From the NCBI RefSeq assembly GCF_020026305.1, contig NZ_CP075691.1, forward strand, positions 4,836,001 through 4,900,000: 64,000 nucleotides of DNA, read 5' to 3'. The stretch's first letter is position 1; each line of letters starts with the position of its first letter. The position numbers were made by a program, and so were the translations under genes. The notes beneath the pieces were generated by a model. The model was not told the origin of the DNA, ran no database searches, and saw nothing but the letters and a program-made list of their open reading frames with translations. The stretch comes from Streptomyces sp. 135 (GTDB taxonomy: Bacteria > Actinomycetota > Actinomycetes > Streptomycetales > Streptomycetaceae). Positions 24,005 through 32,678 of the stretch are shown here, in pieces.

Positions 24005-24697
24005 GTGAACGGACAGCTGTGCAAGCGGCGTGAGAAGGCGGGGGCCGGGGTGGGCGAGAAGCGGCGGCAGAAGCGGATGCCGCGGGCCGTGCGCGAGCAG
24101 CAGATGTTGGACGCGGCGGTGCGGATCTTCGGGCGGCGGGGGTACCGGGCCGCGTCCATGGACGAGATCGCGGAGCTCGCGGGGGTTTCGAAGCCGCTGG
24201 TGTATCTGTATCTGAACTCCAAGGAGGAGCTGTTCGGCGCGTGCGTCCGGCGGGAGGCCGCCGCGCTCGTCGACGCGGTGCGGGAGGGGGTGGGCGCCGC
24301 CTCGGGAGAGCGTGCCGACCGGCAGCTCTGGGGTGGGCTGCGGGCGTTCTTCGCGCATACCGCGGAGCGGCCCGACGGGTGGGCGGTGCTGCACGGGCAG
24401 GCGCGTACGCAGGGGGAGCCGTTCGCGGCGGAGGTCGCCGCGATGCGGGCGGAGGTGGTGGCCTTCGTGACGTCGCTGATCGTGGCGGCGGCGCGGGAGG
24501 CCCATGGGGATCCCTCGCTGCCGGAGCGGGAGGTCGCCGGGCTCGCGCGGGCGTTGGTGGGGGCCGCGGAGTCGCTGGCGGACTGGGCCGGCGCGGATGC
24601 GTCCGTCTCCGGCAAGGAGGCGGCTGCCACGTTGATGCGGTTTGCGTGGGCGGGGCTCGGGGGGTTGCTGGAGGGGCGGGGGTGGGATCCGGCCTAG
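24005..24697 (+). CDS. TetR/AcrR family transcriptional regulator
   Basis: 230-residue repressor. The helix-turn-helix domain reads REQQMLDAAVRIFGRRGYRAASMDEIAELAGVS then KPLVYLYLNSKEELF, at about residues 30-78; the rest is the all-helical ligand domain. A basic 25-residue extension precedes the domain. The GTG at 24005 is supported by the -10 box. No clear operator or adjacent target gene is seen; the secreted peptidase downstream is separated by a repeat. Confidence 0.87.
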   Translation: MNGQLCKRREKAGAGVGEKRRQKRMPRAVREQQMLDAAVRIFGRRGYRAASMDEIAELAGVSKPLVYLYLNSKEELFGACVRREAAALVDAVREGVGAASGERADRQLWGGLRAFFAHTAERPDGWAVLHGQARTQGEPFAAEVAAMRAEVVAFVTSLIVAAAREAHGDPSLPEREVAGLARALVGAAESLADWAGADASVSGKEAAATLMRFAWAGLGGLLEGRGWDPA

Positions 24698-24739
24698 GCC
24701 GCCGTCGGCCTCGCTGGGGCCGTCTCGTACGGCGCCCTG

Positions 24740-24886
24740 GGTGCGTCTTGGGGGCGGGGCCCCGGGGGTATGTCCGTGCTCGCCATCTTGGCCTCGGAGC
24801 CTTGTTGCTTCGGGGCCCCTGTGACCACCACTGTGCTCCGCGCGCACATACCCCCGTGTCCCCTCCGGTGCGCTCGCGGCTGCGGG
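24740..24886. repeat. 147-bp dispersed repeat, copy 2
   Basis: Same length and orientation as 843-989, with the inner GGGGGTATGT/ACATACCCCC pair kept. The most divergent stretch between copies is the centre, just after CGCCATCTTGG. It fills much of the 337-bp gap between the TetR and peptidase genes. Confidence 0.8.
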
Positions 24887-25034
24887 ATGTCGTCGGTTCG
24901 CGTCCCACTCGGGTGCGCTCGTGGGTGCGGGGCGGGCCGCCTTGGGTGGGTGGAGGTGTTTCTCCGCGAGAGGCGGTGGGGCGTGTGTGACCTTAGGGTG
25001 GGCCGAGGGGGTGACCCCTGGGAGGTTGGTTGTC

Positions 25035-26612
25035 GTGCGGGGAACGTGCGCAGTCGCCGGTATAGCCGTGCTGGCCGTCGTGGGAGCGGGAGTGCCGGGC
25101 GTGATGTCGGGAGCCGCCGCCGACCGGAGCGGATCGCCCGACCTGTCGCGCTACTACACGCAGAAGATCAAATGGGCCGCCTGCGAGGGCGAGACCGAGG
25201 CCATGGCGGAAGCCACGGGGCATGCCAAGGACGTGCGGTGCGGGAAGGTGCGCGTACCGATCGACTATGCCGAGCCCGGTGGCGGCGACGTCGAGGTCGC
25301 CATGATCCGGATGAAGTCCAGCGGGAGTGGTGAGCCGCGGGGTTCTCTGCTGCTGAACTTCGGCGGGCCCGGCGGTCCCGGTGTCTCCGCGCTCGCCGGG
25401 TCGCAGAAGGAGTTCGGCTTCCTCAGCAAGGACTACGACATCGTCTCCTTCGACCCGCGCGGCGTGGGCCAGTCCGACCCCGTCAGCTGCGGTGACCTGG
25501 GCACCGGCCCCCTGGACAGTGGTCTGGGCGAGCAGTCCGACGACCCGGGCGCCGTCCTCGCCGAGCTGCGCAAGGCCGCCAAGGAGTGCGAGGACAAGTC
25601 CGGCCCCGTCCTGCCGCACATGGGGACCGTGAACGTCTCGCGTGACCTGGACGTCATGCGGCAGGCCCTCGGTGACAAGAAGCTGAACTACCTGGGCTTC
25701 TCGTACGGGACGCGCCTCGGGGCCGTCTACGCCGCCCAGTTCCCGAAGAAGGTCGGGCGGATGGTCCTCGACGGTGTGGACACGCTCACCGATCCGGTCG
25801 CCGAGCAGTCCCTCGCGACCGTCGAAGGGCGCCAGACGGCCCTCGACAACTTCCTCGACTGGTGTACGGGCAACGCCGGCTGCGTCTTCGGCGCCGACGC
25901 GCGGGCCGCGCGGGACGGCATGGTGAAGCTCATCCAGGACATGGACGCGATGCCGCTGCGGTCCATGGAGGGCGAGGAGTTCACCGGGCAGGACGTCGTC
26001 GGCGTCCTCAGCCAGGCCCTCTACAGCAGGCAGGCCTGGCCCGCGCTGTCACAGGCGCTCGGCGCGCTCCTCGCGGACGGGGACCCCCGGGCGCTGATAC
26101 GGATGAGCGGCGGGCTCATGGGGGGCGTGGACACGGACGGGCCGCGGGTGGACGTGCCCATGGACAACATGTCCGCCGCCCTCATGGCCGTGAACTGCGC
26201 CGACGACCCTGACCGGCCCGACGCCGCCCGCATAGAGAAGGAAGTGGGCAAGCTCCGGACGGAGTTCGAGGAGGCGTCGCCCGTCTTCGGCAAGTCGATG
26301 CTGATGCCGGTGCTGCTGTGCTTCGGGCGTCCCGCGGGAACCGACTACATCCGTGAGCGCGTACGGGATGTGAAGACGCCGAAGCTGCTGCTCGTCGGCA
26401 CGCGCGGCGACCCCGCGACGCCCTACCGCTGGACGGAGGAGACCGCGCGGCGGCTCGGCTCCCAGGCCGTCGTCCTGGACAACAAGGGTGACGGGCACAC
26501 CGGTTACCTGGGGTCCGTCTGCGTGCACGACAAGGTGAACGGCTTCCTGCTGTACGGGGAGACGCCGAAGAGCGGCAGTTCGTGCCCGGTGGACCCGAAG
26601 GCCCAGGAGTGA
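25035..26612 (+). CDS. Secreted alpha/beta hydrolase with TAP-like C-terminal domain
   Basis: 525-residue exported serine hydrolase resembling the Streptomyces tripeptidyl aminopeptidase/SlpD-E group. After an N-terminal signal-like helix (VAGIAVLAVVGAGVPGVMSG) the fold starts with LNFGGPGGPGVSAL (oxyanion loop); the nucleophile is S223 in GFSYGT; the TAP-like domain near the end has LLLVGTRGDPATPYRW with the acid Asp and DGHTGYLGS with the catalytic His. The GTG at 25035 has GGGAGG nine bases upstream; the frame extends upstream without support. Likely takes N-terminal peptides from extracellular proteins. Confidence 0.85.
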   Translation: MRGTCAVAGIAVLAVVGAGVPGVMSGAAADRSGSPDLSRYYTQKIKWAACEGETEAMAEATGHAKDVRCGKVRVPIDYAEPGGGDVEVAMIRMKSSGSGEPRGSLLLNFGGPGGPGVSALAGSQKEFGFLSKDYDIVSFDPRGVGQSDPVSCGDLGTGPLDSGLGEQSDDPGAVLAELRKAAKECEDKSGPVLPHMGTVNVSRDLDVMRQALGDKKLNYLGFSYGTRLGAVYAAQFPKKVGRMVLDGVDTLTDPVAEQSLATVEGRQTALDNFLDWCTGNAGCVFGADARAARDGMVKLIQDMDAMPLRSMEGEEFTGQDVVGVLSQALYSRQAWPALSQALGALLADGDPRALIRMSGGLMGGVDTDGPRVDVPMDNMSAALMAVNCADDPDRPDAARIEKEVGKLRTEFEEASPVFGKSMLMPVLLCFGRPAGTDYIRERVRDVKTPKLLLVGTRGDPATPYRWTEETARRLGSQAVVLDNKGDGHTGYLGSVCVHDKVNGFLLYGETPKSGSSCPVDPKAQE

Positions 26613-26625
26613 GCGCGGGAGGGGC

Positions 26626-27525
26626 TCACTCGGTGGCGCCGCCGTCCGCCGGGACGAGCGCGTGCATGGCTCTCTCGTCCGGGGAGCCCGGCTTGGCCTG
26701 GTAGACCACCATGCGCTGGCCGCCCGTCCTCGCCAGCTTCATCACCTCGTACGTGAGGGTCATCGCGCCGACCCGCGAATGGGCGAAGGACTTGGTGCCG
26801 CCGCCGCGCTCGCGTACGTCGTAGCGCTCCCAGATGCGGGCGAACTCCGGTGACTTGAGGAGCAGTTCGCCGACGAGGTTCGTCAGGCGGGGCGAGTCCG
26901 GGTCCGTGCCGCCGACCGCCCGCAGGTGTGCCACCGACGTGGCGACCGTCTCCTCCCACGGCTGGTAGAGCGTGCGGCCCACGGGGTGCAGGAAGAGGTA
27001 GCGGGTGAGGTTGCGCTGCTCGGCGGGCCAGTCCCACAGGCCGGACAGCAGCGCCTTGGCGGGGGCGTTGGCGGCCAGCATGTAGCTGTGCCTGTCGGTG
27101 ATGTACGCGGGCAGCGGGGCCAGCGCGTCCAGCATGCGCACGGCGGACTCGCGGACCGTGTCGTCGGCCGTGGGATGCGGTTCCGTCAGGCGGCCCGAGG
27201 CCAGCTCGGCCAGTTCGTGCAGGCGCTCGTGGGCGTCGCCCGTCAGCCGCAGGGCGCGGGCCAGGGCGTCGATGACGGCGGGGGAGGGGTTGGTCTCCCG
27301 GCCGCGCTCCAGGCGCGTGTAGTAGTCGACGCTCACCCCGGCGAGGGTCGCCAGCTCCTCGCGGCGCAGGCCGGGCGTGCGGCGCAGCCCGGTGCCCGTC
27401 GGGAGGCCCGCTTCGGCGGGGGTGACGCGGGCGCGGCGGGCGCGGAGGTATCTGCCCAGTTCGGTGCCGGTACCGGTGCCTGTGCCGGTGGCCACGGCCG
27501 TGGCGTGCGGTGTGCTGTCCGTCAT
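26626..27525 (-). CDS. XRE family regulator with MmyB-like ligand-binding domain
   Basis: 299-residue regulator. An N-terminal Cro/C1 helix-turn-helix (LRREELATLAGVSVDYYTRLERGRE, residues 52-76) is followed by the MmyB-like PAS-type domain with NLTRYLFLHP and LVGELLLKSPEFARIWERYDV. These proteins in actinobacteria usually control a divergently encoded enzyme or transporter, and bind fatty-acid-like ligands in the solved example as I recall. Here the divergent gene is an MFS exporter, 234 bp away; that gap shows no other gene. A run of GTGTxTxTG-encoded Thr/Gly residues precedes the domain. Confidence 0.87.
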   Translation of the reverse strand: MTDSTPHATAVATGTGTGTGTELGRYLRARRARVTPAEAGLPTGTGLRRTPGLRREELATLAGVSVDYYTRLERGRETNPSPAVIDALARALRLTGDAHERLHELAELASGRLTEPHPTADDTVRESAVRMLDALAPLPAYITDRHSYMLAANAPAKALLSGLWDWPAEQRNLTRYLFLHPVGRTLYQPWEETVATSVAHLRAVGGTDPDSPRLTNLVGELLLKSPEFARIWERYDVRERGGGTKSFAHSRVGAMTLTYEVMKLARTGGQRMVVYQAKPGSPDERAMHALVPADGGATE

Positions 27526-27759
27526 CCGTCCATTGTCCTTGGCGGGCCGCGGCCGTGGGGGGCCGTGTCAGGGCCAGGAACACGGCGGTCTGCCGCGCGG
27601 GCCGCGCCGGGCGGAGAGTGGGTGGCGTCGCGGGCGGCACGGCCACCGGGGCCCAGGGGGCGCGTCGTCGCCGGGCCGCGGCCCCAGTGGCCGTCGGCCG
27701 CCCGCGCTCACGTCACGTCCCCGTACGCCCCGCAGAGGGCGCCCCACCGTAGGAGCACG

Positions 27760-29169
27760 ATGTCCGTCACCCTCAAGCCCGGCGCGGGCCCGATACGTAC
27801 GGAGACCGAACCCTCCGCCGCCCCTCCGCGTTCCGGGGCGCCCGCGGCGCTGCTCGCGTCCGTGCTCGGCTTCAGCGTCATCACCATCGACGTCACGGCC
27901 GTGAACATCGCGCTGCCCGACATCCGCGCCGACCTGCACGGCGGCATGGCGGGCCTCCAGTGGGTCGTCGACGCGTACACGCTCATGTTCGCCGCGCTGA
28001 TGCTCTCCGCGGGGGCGCTCGCCGACCGGGCGGGGGCGCGGCGGGCGTACGCCTGGGGGGTGGGGCTCTTCACCGCGGCCTCGCTGGCCTGCGCCCTCGC
28101 GCCCGGCATCGGCTCGCTGATCGCCGCCCGCGTCGCGCAGGGCGGGGCCGCCGCCATCGTGATGCCCGCCTCGCTCGCCCTGATCCGCCAGGCGTACGAC
28201 GATCCGCGCCGGCGCGCCCGTGCCATCGCGCTGTGGACGGTGGGCGGCTCGGCGGCGGTCGCGGTCGGACCGGTGCTCGGCGGCATCCTCACGGAGAGCG
28301 CCGGGTGGCGCGCGGTCTTCCTGCTGAACCTCCCGGTGGGTGCGGTGATCCTGGCGCTCCTGGCCCGTACTGCCAGCTCGCCCCGCCGCCCCGCGCCGCT
28401 CGACCTCGCGGGGCAGGTGAGTGCCGTACTGGCCCTCGCCGGGCTCGCGTTCGCCGTCATCGAGGGCGGTCACCTGGGGTGGGCGCATCCGTCCGTGCTC
28501 GCGGCGGCCGCCGTGGCCGTCGGCTCCGCGCTCGCCTTCCACGCCGCCGAGAAGCGGCACCGCGCGCCCATGGTCCCGCTGGGCCTGCTGCGGCAGCGGC
28601 AGGTCTCGATCGCCCTCGCGGTCGGCTTCGCCATCAACGCCGGGTTCTACGGCGTGACGTTCCTCCTCGGCCTCTACTACCAGCAGCTGCGCGGCATGTC
28701 GGGTGTCGAGGCGGGCCTGATGTTCGTGCCGATGGCCGCCTTCGTCACCGGTACGAACCTCGTCTCGCCCCGCCTTGCCGAGCGCGTCGGCCGCCGCCGG
28801 GTCGTCGTCATCGGGCAGGCGGTCCTGGCGCTCGCCATGTTCGCCCTGCTCCCGCTGACGGCGCACACCCCGCTGTGGCTGGTCCTCATGTTGCTGGTCC
28901 CGTCCGGCATCGGCGGCGCGCTCGCGGTCCCCGCGCTCACCGCGCAGCTCATCGACAGCGTCCCCGGCGAGCGCGCCGGCACGGCCTCCGGGCTCCTCAA
29001 CTCCCTGCGCCAGACCGGCGGCGCGCTGTCCGTCGCCCTCTTCGGCGCCCTCCTCGCGGGCACGGGCGACGCGTTCTCCCTGCCGGGCATGCGCGTCGGG
29101 CTCCTGGTGGCGGGGCTCACCCTGTGCGCCACCACCGCCCTCGCGGCGTGGCTGCTGCCGAGGGACTGA
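27760..29169 (+). CDS. MFS transporter, DHA2 (EmrB/QacA) family
   Basis: 469-residue proton-driven exporter with about 14 hydrophobic helices. Helix 1 has the VTAVNIALPDI motif of the DHA2 family, then WVVDAYTLMFAALMLSAGALADRAGARRAYAWG with the A-type loop, and motif C in AAVAVGPVLGGILTESAGWRAVF. AGGAG lies five bases before the ATG at 27760. Substrate is unknown. The MmyB-like regulator divergent to it is the likely controller. Confidence 0.9.
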   Translation: MSVTLKPGAGPIRTETEPSAAPPRSGAPAALLASVLGFSVITIDVTAVNIALPDIRADLHGGMAGLQWVVDAYTLMFAALMLSAGALADRAGARRAYAWGVGLFTAASLACALAPGIGSLIAARVAQGGAAAIVMPASLALIRQAYDDPRRRARAIALWTVGGSAAVAVGPVLGGILTESAGWRAVFLLNLPVGAVILALLARTASSPRRPAPLDLAGQVSAVLALAGLAFAVIEGGHLGWAHPSVLAAAAVAVGSALAFHAAEKRHRAPMVPLGLLRQRQVSIALAVGFAINAGFYGVTFLLGLYYQQLRGMSGVEAGLMFVPMAAFVTGTNLVSPRLAERVGRRRVVVIGQAVLALAMFALLPLTAHTPLWLVLMLLVPSGIGGALAVPALTAQLIDSVPGERAGTASGLLNSLRQTGGALSVALFGALLAGTGDAFSLPGMRVGLLVAGLTLCATTALAAWLLPRD

Positions 29170-29185
29170 CCGGCCGCCGGGCCCG

Positions 29186-30082
29186 TCAGCCGTCCGCCAC
29201 GACCCGGCTCAGCGCCGCCCGGCCCGCGTGGCCCCACGTGACCTTGCCGCCGGGCAGGCCGCGGTCGCCGGCGCGGCCGATGCCGATCAGGGCGAGGCTG
29301 TGCAGGATGGCCCGCCCCCGGGCACGGCGGACCATGGCGTCGTCGGCGTTCGCGTACGCCGTGAAGAAGCGGGGCGCCCGGCCGTTCGGGAGCAGCATCC
29401 ACGCCGCCGCCAGGTCGACCGCCGGGTCGCCCGCGCAGAGTTCGCCGAAGTCCAGTACCCCGGAGAGGGCGTCGTCCGTGACCACGGCGTTGGCGGGGTG
29501 GAGGTCGCAGTGCAGCCACACGGGCGGCCCCTGCGGGCCCGGCGCCGCGACGGAGTCCTCCCACACGGCCCGTACGCCGGGCGGTACGTCGTCGGCGAAC
29601 TCCCGCACCTGCCGCTCGAACGCCTCGGTGAGCGTGTCCAGCGGGGCGGTGCGGTACGGGTTCGACGGGGCGTCGGCGGGGGCGGGCTGGTGCAGCGCCC
29701 GCAGAAAGACGGCAAGGGTGTCGGCCGCGTGGTCACCGCGGGCGGGGCTGAGCGGTGTGCGGTCCGCCGGTTCGCCCCGGAGCCACTTCACGATGGTCCA
29801 CGGCTGCGGGAAGAGGACGGACGGCTCCCCGAGGCGCAGGGGCGTCGGCACGGGCAGGGGCAGCTGGACGGCCAGCTCCGGCAGCCACCGGTGCTCTTTG
29901 CGGATGAGGGTGGGGGCACGTTCCGTACGGGGCAGCCGCAGCGCCAATTCACCTCCGAGCCGCCAGAGTTCGTTGTCCCAGCCTCTGATGGGCGGGTGGA
30001 TGTCCAGGTCCGCGAGGTCGGGGTGCTGGTCCTTGAGGAGGGCGCGGATCAGCTCCGCGTCGGGGCCGTGGCTCGTGTTCAC
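29186..30082 (-). CDS. Aminoglycoside phosphotransferase (APH) family protein
   Basis: 298-residue kinase-fold phosphotransferase. The catalytic loop WLHCDLHPANAVV near residue 190 holds the Asp and Asn of the Brenner motif, and GVLDFGELCAGDPAVDLA is the metal-binding DFG equivalent. RGWDNELWRLGGELALRLPR at the start is the nucleotide loop with the lysine replaced by Arg. The true substrate may not be an antibiotic. The GTG start overlaps the stop of the DUF397 gene (GTGA), so it belongs to that operon. Confidence 0.85.
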   Translation of the reverse strand: MNTSHGPDAELIRALLKDQHPDLADLDIHPPIRGWDNELWRLGGELALRLPRTERAPTLIRKEHRWLPELAVQLPLPVPTPLRLGEPSVLFPQPWTIVKWLRGEPADRTPLSPARGDHAADTLAVFLRALHQPAPADAPSNPYRTAPLDTLTEAFERQVREFADDVPPGVRAVWEDSVAAPGPQGPPVWLHCDLHPANAVVTDDALSGVLDFGELCAGDPAVDLAAAWMLLPNGRAPRFFTAYANADDAMVRRARGRAILHSLALIGIGRAGDRGLPGGKVTWGHAGRAALSRVVADG

Positions 30083-30330
30083 GTGGTGGCGTAGGTGAGG
30101 AAGTGGAGCCAGGGGGTGGGTGCGACGGTGAGGAGGGGGCCGCCGTCCTCGGGCTTGTGCTTGGAGTCGCGGACGTGGATGGCGTGGGGGGAGGGGGCTA
30201 CCTCCACGCATTCACCGCCGGCGCCGCCGCTGTAGCTGGACTTCCGCCACGTGTAGGCGACTTCGAGGCAGTCGCCGCCCTCGCCGCTGCTGTAGCTCGA
30301 CTTGAACCAGGTCGGTTCCGAGGTGCTCAT
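30079..30330 (-). CDS. Tandem DUF397 (AbaA-like) protein
   Basis: 83-residue protein with two copies of the DUF397 core: WFKSSYSSGEGGDCLEVA and then WRKSSYSGGAGGECVEVA, ending with VRDSKHKPEDGGPLLTV. Single-copy versions are about 60-70 residues, so the first core looks duplicated. DUF397 proteins accompany WhiJ-like regulators in Streptomyces development loci. ATGA overlap links it to the regulator upstream, and GTGA overlap to the APH gene downstream. Confidence 0.88.
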   Translation of the reverse strand: MSTSEPTWFKSSYSSGEGGDCLEVAYTWRKSSYSGGAGGECVEVAPSPHAIHVRDSKHKPEDGGPLLTVAPTPWLHFLTYATT

Positions 30331-31196
30331 CGCTCTCCCAGCATCTTCTCGATCAGGGCTACGGACTCTCGCGGGTTGAGAGCCATCCCGCGCATGCTCC
30401 CATAGCGGTCGGCGATGAGCCGGACCTCTTCCGGGTCGGTGATCAGTCGAGGGTGCCCCTGCGCCTCCGTATACGCCACCTGCTGGCGCCCCCTGGGTGT
30501 CAGCAGGTTGAACGCGCTGTCCAGGTTTGGATGTTCCTCGCTGTTGGTTGGCAGGACGTAGAGGTCCACGTTGCGCTTGCCGCCGACACGCACCAAGTGC
30601 TCCAACTGGCTTCGGTGAACGTCCTGGCCGCCGATCGGGCGCTGTAGTACGACCTCTTCCAGTACGTAGGTGAAAGACGGGGAGGGCCAGCGCTCGAAGA
30701 TCTGCTGACGAGCTAGGCGGTCCATCACCCTCTTTTCGATGACCTCCTCGCTGAGGAGCGGCCGCCGGTAGGTGAACACGGCTCGGGCGTAATCTTCGGT
30801 CTGCAAAAGGCCGTGCACGGTCTGATTGCAGTAGTGATGCAGTTCGACTGCCTCGGCCTCCAGTTTCGCGTAACCCCGATACCAATCCGGGTGTCTCGTC
30901 CGCGACTTCTTCTGTGCCTCCCGTACGTCCTCCACCGCCGCGATCAGCACCCCGCCCGCCCCCAGCAACGGATCCGCCAGCTCCAAGAACTCCGGCTGCG
31001 GCGTACGGACGCCGCGCTCCATCGCCGAGATCAGATCCTCCCCGCAGTGCGCCGCAGACCCCAGCTCCTTCTGGCTCATCCCCGCGCGGACGCGCAGCAC
31101 CTTGATCTGCTTGCCCACGGCCCTGAAGAGATGGGCCGTGCCGTCCTCCTCGGCGGGCCGCTCCGGGCGCCGCTCGTCCGGTTCCGAGTTCGCCAT
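30327..31196 (-). CDS. WhiJ-like XRE regulator with DUF5753 domain
   Basis: 289-residue regulator. Helix-turn-helix: VLRVRAGMSQKELGSAA then EDLISAMERGVRTP, residues 34-66; the rest is the Scr1/DUF5753 region with TVHGLLQTEDYARAVF, RMARQQ-like VMDRLARQQIFER and the FNLLTPRGRQQVAYTE segment. Paralogues form trios with a DUF397 protein and an anti-sigma-like ATPase, exactly the arrangement here. It starts at 31196 with a 128-bp divergent gap to the ATPase gene. Confidence 0.9.
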   Translation of the reverse strand: MANSEPDERRPERPAEEDGTAHLFRAVGKQIKVLRVRAGMSQKELGSAAHCGEDLISAMERGVRTPQPEFLELADPLLGAGGVLIAAVEDVREAQKKSRTRHPDWYRGYAKLEAEAVELHHYCNQTVHGLLQTEDYARAVFTYRRPLLSEEVIEKRVMDRLARQQIFERWPSPSFTYVLEEVVLQRPIGGQDVHRSQLEHLVRVGGKRNVDLYVLPTNSEEHPNLDSAFNLLTPRGRQQVAYTEAQGHPRLITDPEEVRLIADRYGSMRGMALNPRESVALIEKMLGER

Positions 31197-31324
31197 GTCA
31201 CGTACCGCCTTCGCCCAAGGTCACGGCCGACAACCCGACAAGGCACCCGACGCATCCGTACGGTTACGTGGAGTCGCGCTGTCGCTCCTGGTCAGGTTAG
31301 AACCGACCCGCCACGCTCAGTGAC

Positions 31325-31750
31325 ATGAAACCGCAAATCTCCACCCCCACGGGAGAGTTGACCGCGTTCCGGCAGCTGCTCAGCGCCACCCCCCGAGGCG
31401 CCCGTCTCGCCCGGCGGCTGGCCGTGCACCAGCTGGACACCTGGGGGTTCCCGCACGGCAGCGACGTGTCCGACGCGGCCGCGCACATCGTGGCCGAGCT
31501 GGCGGCCAACGCCATCTCGCACGGCCACGTCGCCGGCCGGGACTTCGAGCTGCGGCTCACCCGGCGGGAGCCGAACACGCTCCGTATCGAGGTCGCCGAC
31601 GCGCGGAGCGACCGGCTGCCCCGCTGCGAGCTCCCGGAGGGAGACGCCGAGTCGGGGCGGGGGCTGTGCCTCGTCGCGGCGCTGGCCGCCGCGTGGGGTG
31701 TCATCGAGCGCGAGGTCGGCAAGACCGTATGGGCCGAGCTGAAGGTCTGA
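31325..31750 (+). CDS. ATP-binding protein of the RsbW/anti-sigma kinase type
   Basis: 141-residue GHKL (HATPase) domain protein. The N box is AAHIVAELAANAISHGHVAG near residues 55-74, and the G1/G2 region is VADARSDRLP to ESGRGLCLVAALAAAWGV. It lacks other domains. Such stand-alone proteins are the third partner of WhiJ/AbaA-like loci in Streptomyces. Divergent from the WhiJ-like gene. Confidence 0.87.
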   Translation: MKPQISTPTGELTAFRQLLSATPRGARLARRLAVHQLDTWGFPHGSDVSDAAAHIVAELAANAISHGHVAGRDFELRLTRREPNTLRIEVADARSDRLPRCELPEGDAESGRGLCLVAALAAAWGVIEREVGKTVWAELKV

Positions 31751-31751
31751 C

Positions 31752-32222
31752 CTACGAAGGCCCCCGGTCGGAGGCCGGCCAGAGGTAGGGCAGGTCGTCG
31801 GGGACGCCCGGGAAGAGGGCGGCGTAGAACTCCGGTGCCTTGCGTTTCAGCGCGGACTGGTGGCTCCGGTGGAAGGCGGGGTCCCCGAGCCAGGGAGGGA
31901 GGTCACCGGCGTCGGCGAGCTCGTCCTGGGTGCGTACGGCGGAGCCCGGACGGTGCCGGGTGAAGTCCGTGACGAGCGTGGCGGCACACGTATCGGCGCG
32001 GCCCTCCTGCACCCACACCGCGCACACGTCGAGGCCGTAGCGGACCAGGGCCTCCTCGTACCCGGTCCACATGCGCACCGCGGGGTGGTGGCGCCAGCCA
32101 TAGCCCGGCACGGTCAGGCCGCGCAGCACCTGGAGGGCCTCGACCCGCTGCTTGCCCAGGCGCGCCCGGTCCAGGGCCGCGGCGGATCGCGTGAAGTCGG
32201 GGTAGGGGAGAAAGGTCTGCAC
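31752..32222 (-). CDS. MSMEG_6728 family / pyrimidine dimer DNA glycosylase-like protein
   Basis: 156-residue soluble protein. It begins MQTFLPYPDFTRSAAALDRARLGKQRVEALQ, where the Arg-Leu-Gly-Lys-Gln-Arg segment is typical of this family and of the T4 endonuclease V-type annotation, and has HHPAVRMWTGYEEALVRYG in the middle and SHQSALKRKAPEFY near the end. Biological role in Streptomyces is unclear. It converges on the ATPase gene with one base between stops. Confidence 0.75.
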   Translation of the reverse strand: MQTFLPYPDFTRSAAALDRARLGKQRVEALQVLRGLTVPGYGWRHHPAVRMWTGYEEALVRYGLDVCAVWVQEGRADTCAATLVTDFTRHRPGSAVRTQDELADAGDLPPWLGDPAFHRSHQSALKRKAPEFYAALFPGVPDDLPYLWPASDRGPS

Positions 32223-32247
32223 GCTGAAGGCCTACCGCGCCGGGCCC

Positions 32248-32289
32248 GTCCCCATACGGGCGGTACGTGTGGACCGCCCGTATGGGGAC
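32248..32289. terminator. Perfect 17-bp hairpin upstream of the MSMEG_6728-like gene
   Basis: GTCCCCATACGGGCGGT at 32248-32264 and its complement at 32273-32289, loop ACGTGTGG. It lies 26 bp before the start of the minus-strand gene, so it could end transcription coming from the right, or act as an attenuator for that gene. No T run. Confidence 0.5.
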
Positions 32290-32424
32290 CGTCCGGCTAG
32301 CCCGTGACCGTGAACGACGAGGGGGAAGCCCGTCCACTCGACGTTCGCCACCGCGCGCGTCGGCAGGAGCCGGTCACCGCCGACCATGCCCTCGACGGTC
32401 AGCGCCCAGGCGTCGGCGACGCGG

Positions 32425-32568
32425 TCACCGGGCGGCGCCCTCCGTCGGACGGTCGGGTGTGGCCGCCGGTTCCGCCGGCTGACCCAGCGGCGCCACGTCG
32501 GACGACTTCATCGCCAGGACGAACAGGGCCAGCATGATCAGGGACGCTGCGGTGGGTGCCAGGAGCAC
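32425..32568 (-). CDS. Candidate small single-pass membrane protein
   Basis: 47-residue frame from a GTG at 32568, preceded by GGGGGGAATTC as a ribosome site. It encodes a hydrophobic helix (APTAASLIMLALFVLAM) and a Pro/Ala-rich tail. No family recognised. The frame is open further upstream, into the lipase gene, but that part is Arg-rich. The remaining bases to 32223 contain a hairpin and, on the minus strand, an open frame with a protein-like end (ANVEWTGFPLVVHGHG) but no start; this may be a gene remnant. Confidence 0.4.
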   Translation of the reverse strand: MLLAPTAASLIMLALFVLAMKSSDVAPLGQPAEPAATPDRPTEGAAR

Positions 32569-32678
32569 GATGAGAATTCCCCCCGGGTTCTCGAAGTCTC
32601 TGCGGGCGAACCTCAAGATCCTATGAGGGGCGGTGCGGAGCTGCCCACTCCTTTTCCCGGGGGGATCACCGGTGCGGT

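Noticed and set aside
24240..24990. 249-codon frame over TetR and the repeat
   Set aside because: Out of frame with the clear TetR domain; low-complexity Gly/Arg.
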